From the IMG/VR virus record IMGVR_UViG_3300044956_001016, positions 1 to 40,559 of that record: 40,559 bases of DNA. The stretch is one strand, 5' to 3'. This stretch comes from a virus. The translations under genes and the position numbers were made by a program. Every line of letters begins with the position of its first letter. The stretch's first letter is position 1. Below, piece after piece: positions 13,012 to 19,585 of the stretch. Below the pieces are notes generated by a model, which searched no databases, was not told the DNA's origin, and was given only the letters and a program-made list of their open reading frames with translations.

Positions 13012-13530
13012 CTAACCAAACCCTTTTAAGCTATCCAAAATCTTCTCTTTATCCAGTTGCTTTGTTGCGTCCGACGATGACACAATTTGCTTTCTTAATG
13101 CCCGTTGTGAGCGAGGATCGGTAAGACTTTCCATGACGTGTAGGTTGGTAATCCCTAGCGTATAGGTGATCTGTTCCGAGGGGCTAAGCTCGGTAGGGTT
13201 TACCGCTTCTAGCTTGTTTCTAAACCTTTTGGCGTTACTTTTTAGTTTTGCCACATGCTTTCGGTTGGCGGTTGAAGGAATTTCGCCATGATGAAGCCTG
13301 CGGTACCCGGCATTGATTTCGTTCTCGAAAACCATGCCATACTCGTTTTCCAGAATCTTTTTGGCCGATTGTATATAGCCATAACTTTTGGTTTTGGTTA
13401 GCTGTGTGATTTCCAATATTTGGTCGTAACTGAATAGCTGTCCTTCCTCAACTTGCCGCATTGCCTCTACCAGCTCGGTAGTGATTACATGGCGACGACC
13501 TAAAGCAGATGGGTTGATTTCTGGTTGCAT
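13012..13530 (-). CDS. Helix-turn-helix-like protein flanked by pentamer arrays (unknown function)
   Basis: A 172-residue basic protein starting MQPEINPSALGRRHVITTEL. LFSYDQILEITQLTKTKSYG followed by IQSAKKILENEYGMVF resembles a winged helix with a wing at GYRRLHHGEIP; a second basic helical half follows. ATG 13528-13530 has GAGAGG before it; a longer frame to 13632 would only translate the pentamer array (His/Asp/Thr repeats) and is rejected. The fold and location suggest it binds the arrays or acts in plasmid replication, but this is inference. It follows the 13637-14257 gene on the same strand. Confidence 0.6.
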   Translation of the reverse strand: MQPEINPSALGRRHVITTELVEAMRQVEEGQLFSYDQILEITQLTKTKSYGYIQSAKKILENEYGMVFENEINAGYRRLHHGEIPSTANRKHVAKLKSNAKRFRNKLEAVNPTELSPSEQITYTLGITNLHVMESLTDPRSQRALRKQIVSSSDATKQLDKEKILDSLKGFG

Positions 13531-13556
13531 AAAACCTCTCGCCAAAGCGAATGGAT

Positions 13557-13623
13557 GTGTTGTGCTGTGTTGTGACGTGCCGTGTCGTGTCGTGTCGTAC
13601 TGTGTCGTGTCGTGAGTGTCGTG
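13557..13623. repeat. Pentamer array D, in front of the 13012-13530 gene
   Basis: GTG every five bases from 13557 to 13612 (12 steps, one GTA at 13597), then one irregular step. On the minus strand CACNN units run from just after the stop of the upstream gene to about 25 bases before the start codon of the 13012-13530 gene. This array therefore occupies the intercistronic leader. Confidence 0.8.
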
Positions 13624-13636
13624 CAAAAACACTTAG

Positions 13637-14257
13637 TTACGCGGCTAGCGAAACCTCATCCTGCCAGTCAAGCACTCTATGTTGGTAACGGCCCCAAATA
13701 CCCCGATTACGAACACGGAAGGCACCAATACCGATAAAGTTGCCTGCGGCTCTTAAGTGTTCCTCGAAAACATCTCTAACAATCGTGTCATCAATAATTG
13801 TGTAGTGCACCTCTGCAAACCAAGGCTCTTCAATCAGCGGAAACATTCGATGTACCCGTTTACCGCTTCCGGGTGTGCCATCCGCTGAACAAAAAATCGT
13901 CCTTCCTTTATAAGGAGATCCCTCTTCATCAAGCATTGACTTATTGATAATCGTGCCGTCTGCGGTTTTGATGACAGGTGAATCCAGTACCAAGACACCC
14001 GACTCGAAATGTTTGCGGTAGGTGCTTTTCCCTTTACCGGGGATTTGCTTGGATAGATATTTAGCGGCTTCAGCCAAGCTGCTCTTTAGCGCCAACGCCG
14101 GAATCTCAATATTTCCGCTGCGATCCCAGTGTGCCTTGTTAGGCCATGTACGGGTTTCGTAGGCTTCTGGGCCTTCCTTATTCAGTCTTTCAATGCCGTG
14201 GAATCGTGACTGGCAGTAAGGTGCTAGTCCCTCTATCTGAATTAATGCAGTTCTCAT
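13637..14257 (-). CDS. Conserved phage protein of unknown function with Gly/Arg-rich C-terminal motif
   Basis: A 206-residue protein from ATG 14255-14257 (MRTALIQIEGLAPYCQSRFH). It resembles a widespread phage family of unknown role: YETRTW near residue 35, IPALALKSSLAEAAKYLS, and QIPGKGKSTYRKHFESGV. The ending FIGIGAFRVRNRGIWGRY has the look of the glycine-rich loop of RAMP/Cas7-like folds, but this is only a resemblance. An upstream TTG at 14332 would add a doubtful hydrophobic leader. It is transcribed toward the pentamer locus. Confidence 0.6.
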   Translation of the reverse strand: MRTALIQIEGLAPYCQSRFHGIERLNKEGPEAYETRTWPNKAHWDRSGNIEIPALALKSSLAEAAKYLSKQIPGKGKSTYRKHFESGVLVLDSPVIKTADGTIINKSMLDEEGSPYKGRTIFCSADGTPGSGKRVHRMFPLIEEPWFAEVHYTIIDDTIVRDVFEEHLRAAGNFIGIGAFRVRNRGIWGRYQHRVLDWQDEVSLAA

Positions 14258-14549
14258 GTTGTCGTGTTTGAGTGAATCAGGAGGCCTTTTACTTAGCAAT
14301 CCCGCAATCAACCCATACAATAGAGTTGACAAATAAAATAGTCACTAAGCGATCGCCAAGCCTCCTACAGCATTGCGATCGCTTTTAGTATATCCCATTT
14401 CCGTCATTCTGCAATACATAAACGAAGTTCCTCGTCAATTCGAGGGCGTTTTTGTTTTCTTCACGGGTATCGTGAAACACAAGATTCGCTAACCTATAGA
14501 TGGGCATCGCCACCAGGCAGAGTTACGAAAAACCGAGCAGGGGGAAACG
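14258..14549. other. Divergent intergenic region with two hairpins
   Basis: This 292-bp gap separates divergent genes. AAGCGATCGC (14347-14356) pairs with GCGATCGCTT (14375-14384), followed by TTTAG. CCTCG (14430-14434) pairs with CGAGG (14441-14445), followed by GCGTTTTTG, a terminator-like element on the plus strand. TTCACG/CGTGAA (about 14460-14476) is a third small hairpin. A reversed partial copy of the dispersed motif is at 14408-14420. Both promoters must lie here but are not obvious. Confidence 0.45.
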
Positions 14550-15167
14550 ATGGCACGATTAGAACTAAATTTCTTCGACGGAAATCAGCACGGAAATCAC
14601 TCGCGTATTTTAGATACTGACTGTTACCCGATTGGGCATGAATGGCTTGTGGGGCGGGTTACAGATATAAGCAAACCCGACATTTCACTTAAACACGATA
14701 CTGTATCAAGATCTCAGGCTTTTATCAGGTGTATCACGCAATATCAACGTGAACAATGGCAAATCAAACATGTGGGACGCAATCCCACGTATCGACAAAT
14801 GGGCAAGACAGGTAAAACCCAATTGGCGCTTGAATATTGGACAAATATTCATGACGACGATGTGTTCACTTTCGGATTCGGTAATGAAGGTTTTAGGGCG
14901 ACCACCGCAATTGACGAAACCCTTCAGGAAGATTGCATGATCGACGAAACCCCCACTGTTAACGAAACTATCAACGCGGCGATCGCTCAGCACACAGCCG
15001 CCCTGCAGGAGGCTGAGGCAGCAGCAAAAAAGTCCAGTGATCGCCCCTGGTATGCAGAGCTTGTTTTACTGGTGTTAAACGGGCCTGAAGGTTTTCCTAA
15101 TTGGCTCTGGTGGTTGTTTCTGCTTGCGTCAGTGCTGCTGTATGTGATTCTCAAGTATGGCGGTTAG
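14550..15167 (+). CDS. FHA-domain protein with C-terminal membrane anchor
   Basis: A 205-residue protein. Residues about 30-90 match a forkhead-associated domain: WLVGR (33-36 region), VSRSQAFIR (52-60; the usual His after SR is Gln here), and GRNPTYRQMG (76-85). FHA domains bind phosphothreonine. A charged Ala/Glu linker (about 145-165) leads to a hydrophobic C-terminal helix (LWWLFLLASVLLYVILKY), so the domain should face the cytoplasm from the membrane. GGGGGA lies before the ATG. The EAL gene follows three bases after its stop, so the two form an operon. Confidence 0.75.
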   Translation: MARLELNFFDGNQHGNHSRILDTDCYPIGHEWLVGRVTDISKPDISLKHDTVSRSQAFIRCITQYQREQWQIKHVGRNPTYRQMGKTGKTQLALEYWTNIHDDDVFTFGFGNEGFRATTAIDETLQEDCMIDETPTVNETINAAIAQHTAALQEAEAAAKKSSDRPWYAELVLLVLNGPEGFPNWLWWLFLLASVLLYVILKYGG

Positions 15168-15169
15168 CG

Positions 15170-15940
15170 ATGACTCACGACGCTTGCCCCTACCCGCAAT
15201 GTCCACACGAAACTGCAGCCCGTTTAGACCAGTTGTACTGGCAGGAACAGGTTAAGTCAGCGATCGCAGAGGATCGGATTGTGCTGAAATATCAACGCAT
15301 CCTGAAACGGCACCGCAGGGAGAACTGGGAAGTTTTAGCCCGGATCAAACAGCCAGACGGGAGCTTGTTGCCCGCTAAATTTTGGATTGACGCGGTTAAT
15401 GCCGATCCAGGATTAAGCGCTCGTTTGGATTGGTTTGTGGCGGAAAAGGCGCTGAAAGCGGGTATTGAACCCTGGGCAAAAAACTGGATCAACTTCACGA
15501 CCACCACACTGAGAAGCCCCGATTTTCAAGATAAGATCTTGGCTTTGACTACTACTTACAAGGTCACACCCAGTCAGATCTGCATTGAAGTCACAGAACA
15601 GGGAGCGCATAACGGGATAGCCGAAGCCTTGGGCGGGTTGCGTGAGATGGGATTCTTGATTGCTATTGACGATGTTGGGGCAGGCCATAGTAACCTAAAC
15701 GCGATCGCTCAGTTCCCTGCGACGCATATCAAAATTGATGGGGCGCTGTGCATTGAATGGCAGAACCACAAGACCGCAATCGTCTTGCAATCTGTGATTA
15801 AGCTAGGGCGTGAACTGAAATGCGGCGTGATTGCAGAGTGGATTGAATCAGCAGAACAATTTGAAAAATTCTGGGAATGGGGTGTGACAGGTATGCAGGG
15901 ATTCTTTATTGATAACTATAAAAAAACCCCTACTCAGTAG
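15170..15940 (+). CDS. EAL-domain c-di-GMP phosphodiesterase (stand-alone)
   Basis: A 256-residue protein that is almost entirely one EAL domain. The usual metal and substrate residues are in place: E54 (EVL for EAL), N108 (WINFT), E140 and E143 (IEVTE), D167-D168 (IDDVGAG), K188 (IKID), E223 (AEWIE) and Q243 (GMQGF). EAL enzymes cut cyclic-di-GMP to pGpG, so it could lower host c-di-GMP and shift motility or biofilm state. There is no GGDEF, PAS or other sensor. A Cys-containing N-terminus (CPYPQCPHE) precedes it. A bidirectional terminator overlaps its last codons. Confidence 0.85.
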   Translation: MTHDACPYPQCPHETAARLDQLYWQEQVKSAIAEDRIVLKYQRILKRHRRENWEVLARIKQPDGSLLPAKFWIDAVNADPGLSARLDWFVAEKALKAGIEPWAKNWINFTTTTLRSPDFQDKILALTTTYKVTPSQICIEVTEQGAHNGIAEALGGLREMGFLIAIDDVGAGHSNLNAIAQFPATHIKIDGALCIEWQNHKTAIVLQSVIKLGRELKCGVIAEWIESAEQFEKFWEWGVTGMQGFFIDNYKKTPTQ

Positions 15941-15946
15941 GGGTTT
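15924..15946. terminator. Bidirectional terminator AAACCCCTAC / GTAGGGGTTT
   Basis: A perfect 10-bp stem with loop TCA, A-run on the left and T-run on the right, so it can stop transcription from either strand. It overlaps the last five codons and stop of the EAL gene and separates it from the convergent SSB gene. Confidence 0.85.
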
Positions 15947-15970
15947 GTCATGACAATCAGCAGATGCTGA

Positions 15971-16699
15971 TTAAAAAGGAATGTCTTCGTATGCGATCTC
16001 GGTTTCTAGGTGAGGCTGCAAGGCATCTTCCAGGCGAAGCATCATTGCTTCGTCGTATTCGCTAGCTTTGGTCGGCAAGCCACTTTGTTTGCACACTGTT
16101 TTAACGTCTACTCCTCGCGCCTTAGCGTCAGCCACCATAGCCGTCACAGCATCGGCTACAGACATATTTATGCTGTGACTATGCTTTTCCGCATCAAACG
16201 GATTAGCACCGTCATATAGGGCGTATAGATTAACAGGTGTTGCCAGATAAGCCTGAGAGATCTCAGAGGACACAGGCTTGATTGGACTAGGAACGACCGT
16301 GTACTCAGTGTCTAGCCCCTCGCCTGTGCGAGTGATTTTCAAATCGTACTGTCGCGGGTGACCCCAATCAGCATCAGTCGCCAGGGCAGCGATCGCGCTT
16401 TGAATGGTGCCCTGCGTGATCTCCCAAATAGCAATTTGGGCAGAGGCGTAATCATAAATGACCATCGCCCAAAAATGCCGAACTCGATCTTGTTTCCCGT
16501 CTTTAACGCGAATATCATCAGGTGTTTCTGTTGGTCGATCACGCAACCGCATGGGTTTGTCATCGCTATTCCAGTAGAGCCAGCCCGTGATGCAGTCCGT
16601 TAGGATACGGACTCTGTTCTCTCCTTTCTGGGGTTTGAAATATTTGCCCCCACTACCGGACGCTTGAGGTACTTCGTAATCAACTGGTAAAAAAGTCAT
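15971..16699 (-). CDS. Phage single-stranded-DNA-binding protein
   Basis: A 242-residue protein whose acidic C-terminus ends YEDIPF, the classic SSB tip that recruits replication proteins. The N-terminus (PVDYEVPQASGSGGKYFKPQ then GENRVRILTDCITGWLYW) resembles phage SSB-like proteins with an OB fold. DDIRVKDGKQDRVRHFWAMVIYDY continues the predicted barrel. ATG 16697-16699 is preceded by GGAGG, so it is preferred over ATG 16724-16726. Together with the initiator and RusA it completes a replication set. Confidence 0.75.
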   Translation of the reverse strand: MTFLPVDYEVPQASGSGGKYFKPQKGENRVRILTDCITGWLYWNSDDKPMRLRDRPTETPDDIRVKDGKQDRVRHFWAMVIYDYASAQIAIWEITQGTIQSAIAALATDADWGHPRQYDLKITRTGEGLDTEYTVVPSPIKPVSSEISQAYLATPVNLYALYDGANPFDAEKHSHSINMSVADAVTAMVADAKARGVDVKTVCKQSGLPTKASEYDEAMMLRLEDALQPHLETEIAYEDIPF

Positions 16700-16759
16700 G
16701 TTGCCTCCATTTGGCGTGTTTGACATTGCCTAGTTTTGAGCCATACGACAGGGCTGAAA

Positions 16760-16795
16760 AATGCAGGATGTCATGAGAGGCATCCTGCATTACAC
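16760..16795. promoter_or_regulatory. Inverted pair of dispersed motifs AATGCAGGATG / CATCCTGCATT
   Basis: Perfect 11-bp arms at 16760-16770 and 16781-16791, loop TCATGAGAGG; the right arm extends as CATCCTGCATTACAC, the full motif. It fills the gap between the stop of the 16798-17064 gene and the SSB start. No T-tract follows, so operator is more likely than terminator. Confidence 0.6.
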
Positions 16796-16797
16796 GA

Positions 16798-17064
16798 TCA
16801 GAAAAAGTTGGGATCTTCTAAAGCGTCAACGCACTGATTATCGACAATCCCCCACAGGGCGGAACCGCGTAGCCGCTTAACTTCATCCATTGTCCAGATA
16901 AAGTTATCGGTATCAGATCCAAACTCAAGTAGCCACTCTTCATGGGTAACTAAGTGGCACAGGGTGATCTTGTGCCAATAACGGTACTGCTCAGGCGGCT
17001 CTGGGCAATAGCGTCTTTCAACAGCAGGCACCCCGAAAGCTTCTATCACTTGTTCATCAAACAT
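16798..17064 (-). CDS. Hypothetical protein upstream of the SSB gene
   Basis: An 88-residue acidic protein, MFDEQVIEAFGVPAVERRYC, with several Trp (RYWHKITLC, EEWLLEF, FIWTMDEV). ATG 17062-17064 follows AGAGGG; a longer frame to 17124 has no ribosome site and would cross a motif copy. It probably shares a transcript with the SSB gene. No family recognised. Confidence 0.5.
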   Translation of the reverse strand: MFDEQVIEAFGVPAVERRYCPEPPEQYRYWHKITLCHLVTHEEWLLEFGSDTDNFIWTMDEVKRLRGSALWGIVDNQCVDALEDPNFF

Positions 17065-17096
17065 GATGCCCTCTTTGCGTTTCAGACTGTACTTAG

Positions 17097-17110
17097 TGTA
17101 ATGCAGGATA
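17097..17110 (+). promoter_or_regulatory. Dispersed motif copy TGTAATGCAGGATA
   Basis: The copy lies 33 bases before the start of the minus-strand 16798-17064 gene and 67 bases before the plus-strand XRE gene, in the divergent control region. On the coding strand of the minus gene it reads TATCCTGCATTACA, which is no Shine-Dalgarno; this supports a DNA-site role. Confidence 0.5.
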
Positions 17111-17176
17111 GGGCTATGTGTCAATCAATTGACGGTATTTGATTGATGCTTTATCTTAAAGAAAAAAGGAGGTTGT

Positions 17177-17410
17177 ATGAATTTGAAGCAGTTAAGGATG
17201 AATGCTGGGCGCAGCCAGGAGGATATGGCACGAGAGCTAAAGGTTAGTCTGGGTGCTTTCCGAAATTGGGAGCGGGGCAGGGTTATTCCCTGCCCTTCCC
17301 TAGTGGATGTGCCCATGTATTTGAGGGCTTATCAATGCGATTTGAACACGTTGATAAAAGCGATTTACGTGACTAAATATGAGAGAGATCTCGCTACAGA
17401 GGCTACATAA
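17177..17410 (+). CDS. XRE-family helix-turn-helix regulator (Cro-like)
   Basis: A 77-residue protein, nearly all one HTH_XRE domain: LKQLRMNAGRSQEDMARELKV then SLGAFRNWERGRVIP is a textbook match (helices 1-4 of the lambda-repressor fold). AAGGAGG precedes ATG by five bases. It is transcribed away from the SSB operon across a motif-containing region and probably regulates it. Its length and lack of an effector domain suit a Cro-type or plasmid copy-control regulator. Confidence 0.8.
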   Translation: MNLKQLRMNAGRSQEDMARELKVSLGAFRNWERGRVIPCPSLVDVPMYLRAYQCDLNTLIKAIYVTKYERDLATEAT

Positions 17411-17771
17411 GCGGCTTCATGTGCAAAAACAGGATCAGCACCCCTAGTAAACACTTCACCAATACTGGCAAGCGGCCCCACATGTGTAGAGCGCGTTGCA
17501 AAGGGTTAGGGTAGCCCAGCAGCCATCTCAGTTTAAGGCGCTTTGCCATGCGGTTCTGTCGCGTGACTGCCTTACCCATCCACAGAGAGCCACCAGCAAC
17601 GCCATGCAGTAGCCAATGAGCCAACAGGCAAACGGGTAGCAGGTCTACCCATAGTTGCTCTCCGTTGTTGTAGCGGCTATAGGTAGTGTGGTGCAGTTGC
17701 TGTGCTTGAAAAACAGGCAAGATGCAACATCTATAGTTCTTGGCTTTATAACGCAAGTAGTAGGGCTTCAT
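17403..17771 (-). CDS. Membrane-associated protein with degenerate HNH-like segment
   Basis: A 122-residue basic protein. LHHTTYSRYNNGEQLWVDLL then PVCLLAHWLLHG has the spacing of an HNH endonuclease core (HH...DL..LC...H...H) but lacks the paired CxxC zinc ligands. A hydrophobic helix (LVKCLLGVLILFLHM) ends the protein. The ATG overlaps the stop of the M23 peptidase gene (ATGA), so it is the last gene of that operon. A nuclease ancestor is possible; activity is doubtful. Confidence 0.5.
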   Translation of the reverse strand: MKPYYLRYKAKNYRCCILPVFQAQQLHHTTYSRYNNGEQLWVDLLPVCLLAHWLLHGVAGGSLWMGKAVTRQNRMAKRLKLRWLLGYPNPLQRALHMWGRLPVLVKCLLGVLILFLHMKPLM

Positions 17772-19207
17772 TGTATGGCCTCCAGCAACTCTTGCACTCG
17801 CCTCTCTTGATCGGCGGATACCCTAGCAGGATCATTCCCCAGACCAGGGGCTTCAAGGGCACCGCTGGCAGGATTAACAAAAGATTTAGCTCTGGCATTA
17901 ATAATCTGCTCAGGCGTTGGGTCATGGGTTTCAAGATGTTGCACAAAATCGTTTCCTGCTGCTGGCGCTTGATTGTACAAATCGATCGCGGCTAGCAGGG
18001 CAGCTTTTGACAGGGGTTGACCAAACTTAGCGATCGCTTGCCCTTGAATATCTGCCTCAGCGCTTCGCAATACAGGCAGCCATTTCTTATCAGCCTCTTC
18101 AGGACTAGATGCTCCATGCTGGTAACTGAACGTGCCCATGTTGTGAGCGCCATTACCCGGATCTGCGTGCCCAAAGTAGGCAGGGTTTGGGCTGCAATCA
18201 TCGCCCCTGGTTCCCTCGCTATTGCCAATCGCACAGATGATCTCCTCATCAGCAAGTGCCGTTTCACCCATCGTTTTTTTGGGCTTTACAGCAATAAAAA
18301 ACCGCTCTGCCCATTCATAGGTAACGGGCACTAAGTCGGGAAAGTACATTTCCAAGTGTAGGTGCGGCCCTGTGCTGTTGCCAGTGTTTCCAGTTGTGGC
18401 AAATGATTGCCCCGCTTCGTAGTCCCCACTGCTGCAAGTGTCTAAGTGCATAGCAACAAACTTAGGGCGATCGCCGCGCTTCGCTTCAACCGTTGCCATT
18501 AATCCCGCACCTCCAGCAGTCTCACAAGTCACTGTAGAAGATTGGGGTGTGAATAGTTGTGTTCCTGTTGGTGTGGCAAAATCAATCCCTTTGTGCTGAG
18601 ATGAGCAACCGGGACACGGCGGCACACGGCTACCCATTATGCTCGTCACATCGTAGCCAGCGACAATCGAACCAAGCTGTAATGGGGTTTCACTATCAGG
18701 CACAGTATCAGAAGATGTCTCGGTTCTCTGCCCTCCTAGCCCTGGTAATGATGGCCGCCATGAAAGAATATTTTTGACCGCCACATGAACATCAATTAAC
18801 GTGACAATCGACAAACATCCAGCAGCTAAGATCGCGGCAAAGTAAAGTTTATTAATACTGCCTTGACTAGATATTTCTTCTAATTCACTTTTAATTGCTC
18901 GATACTCAGCTACTCCTGGCAGACTTTCTAACTGCTGTTTGTGATGCTCCAGGGCAAGCCTCAATTCTCTTAAGGGCTGTGCGATGCCATCGTTCTTTAG
19001 CTTTTCAGCGCGAACATCATTCGCTATACGATCAATTTTATTTTGCAGAGATTGAAGGGCGATCGCTGCATTCTCACCGCCCTTTCGTTCATGTCGTAAC
19101 TCTGCCTGCAAATCAGACAGCACTTTACGCAGTTCTCTTATTTCGCTGCTGTCTTGGATCGAGGTGCGATCTGTTGTTTTGGTTCCTCCTTCACTTGCTC
19201 TAACCAT
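17768..19207 (-). CDS. Membrane-anchored M23 peptidase with coiled coil and second murein-like domain
   Basis: A 479-residue protein in four parts: coiled coil (about 20-115), transmembrane helix (121-141), an M23 LytM-type endopeptidase domain (about 175-290) with H205, D209 (QHKGIDFA) and HLH at 282-284 (GPHLHLEM), and a C-terminal domain with SEGTR (330-334) and FGHADPGNGAHNMGTFSYQ, which I associate with cyanobacterial plasmid M23 proteins and may be a second muralytic domain. It would cut cross-links in the peptidoglycan from the periplasmic side. It overlaps the upstream small membrane gene by 70 bases. Role: envelope opening for DNA transfer or lysis. Confidence 0.75.
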   Translation of the reverse strand: MVRASEGGTKTTDRTSIQDSSEIRELRKVLSDLQAELRHERKGGENAAIALQSLQNKIDRIANDVRAEKLKNDGIAQPLRELRLALEHHKQQLESLPGVAEYRAIKSELEEISSQGSINKLYFAAILAAGCLSIVTLIDVHVAVKNILSWRPSLPGLGGQRTETSSDTVPDSETPLQLGSIVAGYDVTSIMGSRVPPCPGCSSQHKGIDFATPTGTQLFTPQSSTVTCETAGGAGLMATVEAKRGDRPKFVAMHLDTCSSGDYEAGQSFATTGNTGNSTGPHLHLEMYFPDLVPVTYEWAERFFIAVKPKKTMGETALADEEIICAIGNSEGTRGDDCSPNPAYFGHADPGNGAHNMGTFSYQHGASSPEEADKKWLPVLRSAEADIQGQAIAKFGQPLSKAALLAAIDLYNQAPAAGNDFVQHLETHDPTPEQIINARAKSFVNPASGALEAPGLGNDPARVSADQERRVQELLEAIQ

Positions 19208-19320
19208 TGCTTTGATTCCTGTATCTTGGCGTTATATGTTTCGGGGCTGAGCTTTGCCCAGATATAGAGAAGCGTTACCCCAATGAGCAAAATTACAAGC
19301 GTATCAATGAGTCCTTTCAC
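19138..19320 (-). CDS. Small single-pass membrane protein
   Basis: A 60-residue protein with an N-terminal helix (LIDTLVILLIGVTLLYIWA) and a basic Lys/Gln-rich tail. GTG at 19318-19320 overlaps the stop of the previous gene as GTGA. Position between an ATPase and a peptidase in a membrane operon suggests a structural subunit. A holin role cannot be excluded. Confidence 0.5.
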   Translation of the reverse strand: MKGLIDTLVILLIGVTLLYIWAKLSPETYNAKIQESKQWLEQVKEEPKQQIAPRSKTAAK

Positions 19321-19484
19321 TGGTCATCCTCCACAGGTTCAACCCCAACAATTGCAATCACAAACCGAGCGATGTAATCAGCGCCAATCTCGGTCGCCTT
19401 GGCAACATTGATCGCACCCCCTGCCAGCATGTTATATAGCAGTCCGAACACAAGTATCCCTACCAACGCATTACCTACTCTCAT
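19317..19484 (-). CDS. Small membrane protein
   Basis: A 55-residue hydrophobic protein: MRVGNALVGILVFGLLYNML, a Gly/Ala-rich stretch, then a second hydrophobic segment (YIARFVIAIVGVE) and acidic end. Two membrane segments are likely. ATG 19482-19484 follows CGGAG. It resembles small pilin- or VirB2-like subunits only in size and hydrophobicity. Confidence 0.5.
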   Translation of the reverse strand: MRVGNALVGILVFGLLYNMLAGGAINVAKATEIGADYIARFVIAIVGVEPVEDDQ

Positions 19485-19585
19485 CAGTTGTGCTCCGTAC
19501 AAAAACAACTATTCCGTGCAGTACAACCCGTTCTAACAACCGTTCTGTGCGTACAGCCTAAAATCAGGCTGAACAGCCAAAACCC

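Noticed and set aside
13531-13632. N-terminal extension of the 13012-13530 gene (His/Asp/Thr repeats)
   Set aside because: It would translate pentamer array D; the ATG at 13530 has a good GAGAGG site and gives a normal protein.
15924-15946. Attachment site
   Set aside because: It is a simple hairpin with A and T tails and there is no integrase nearby.
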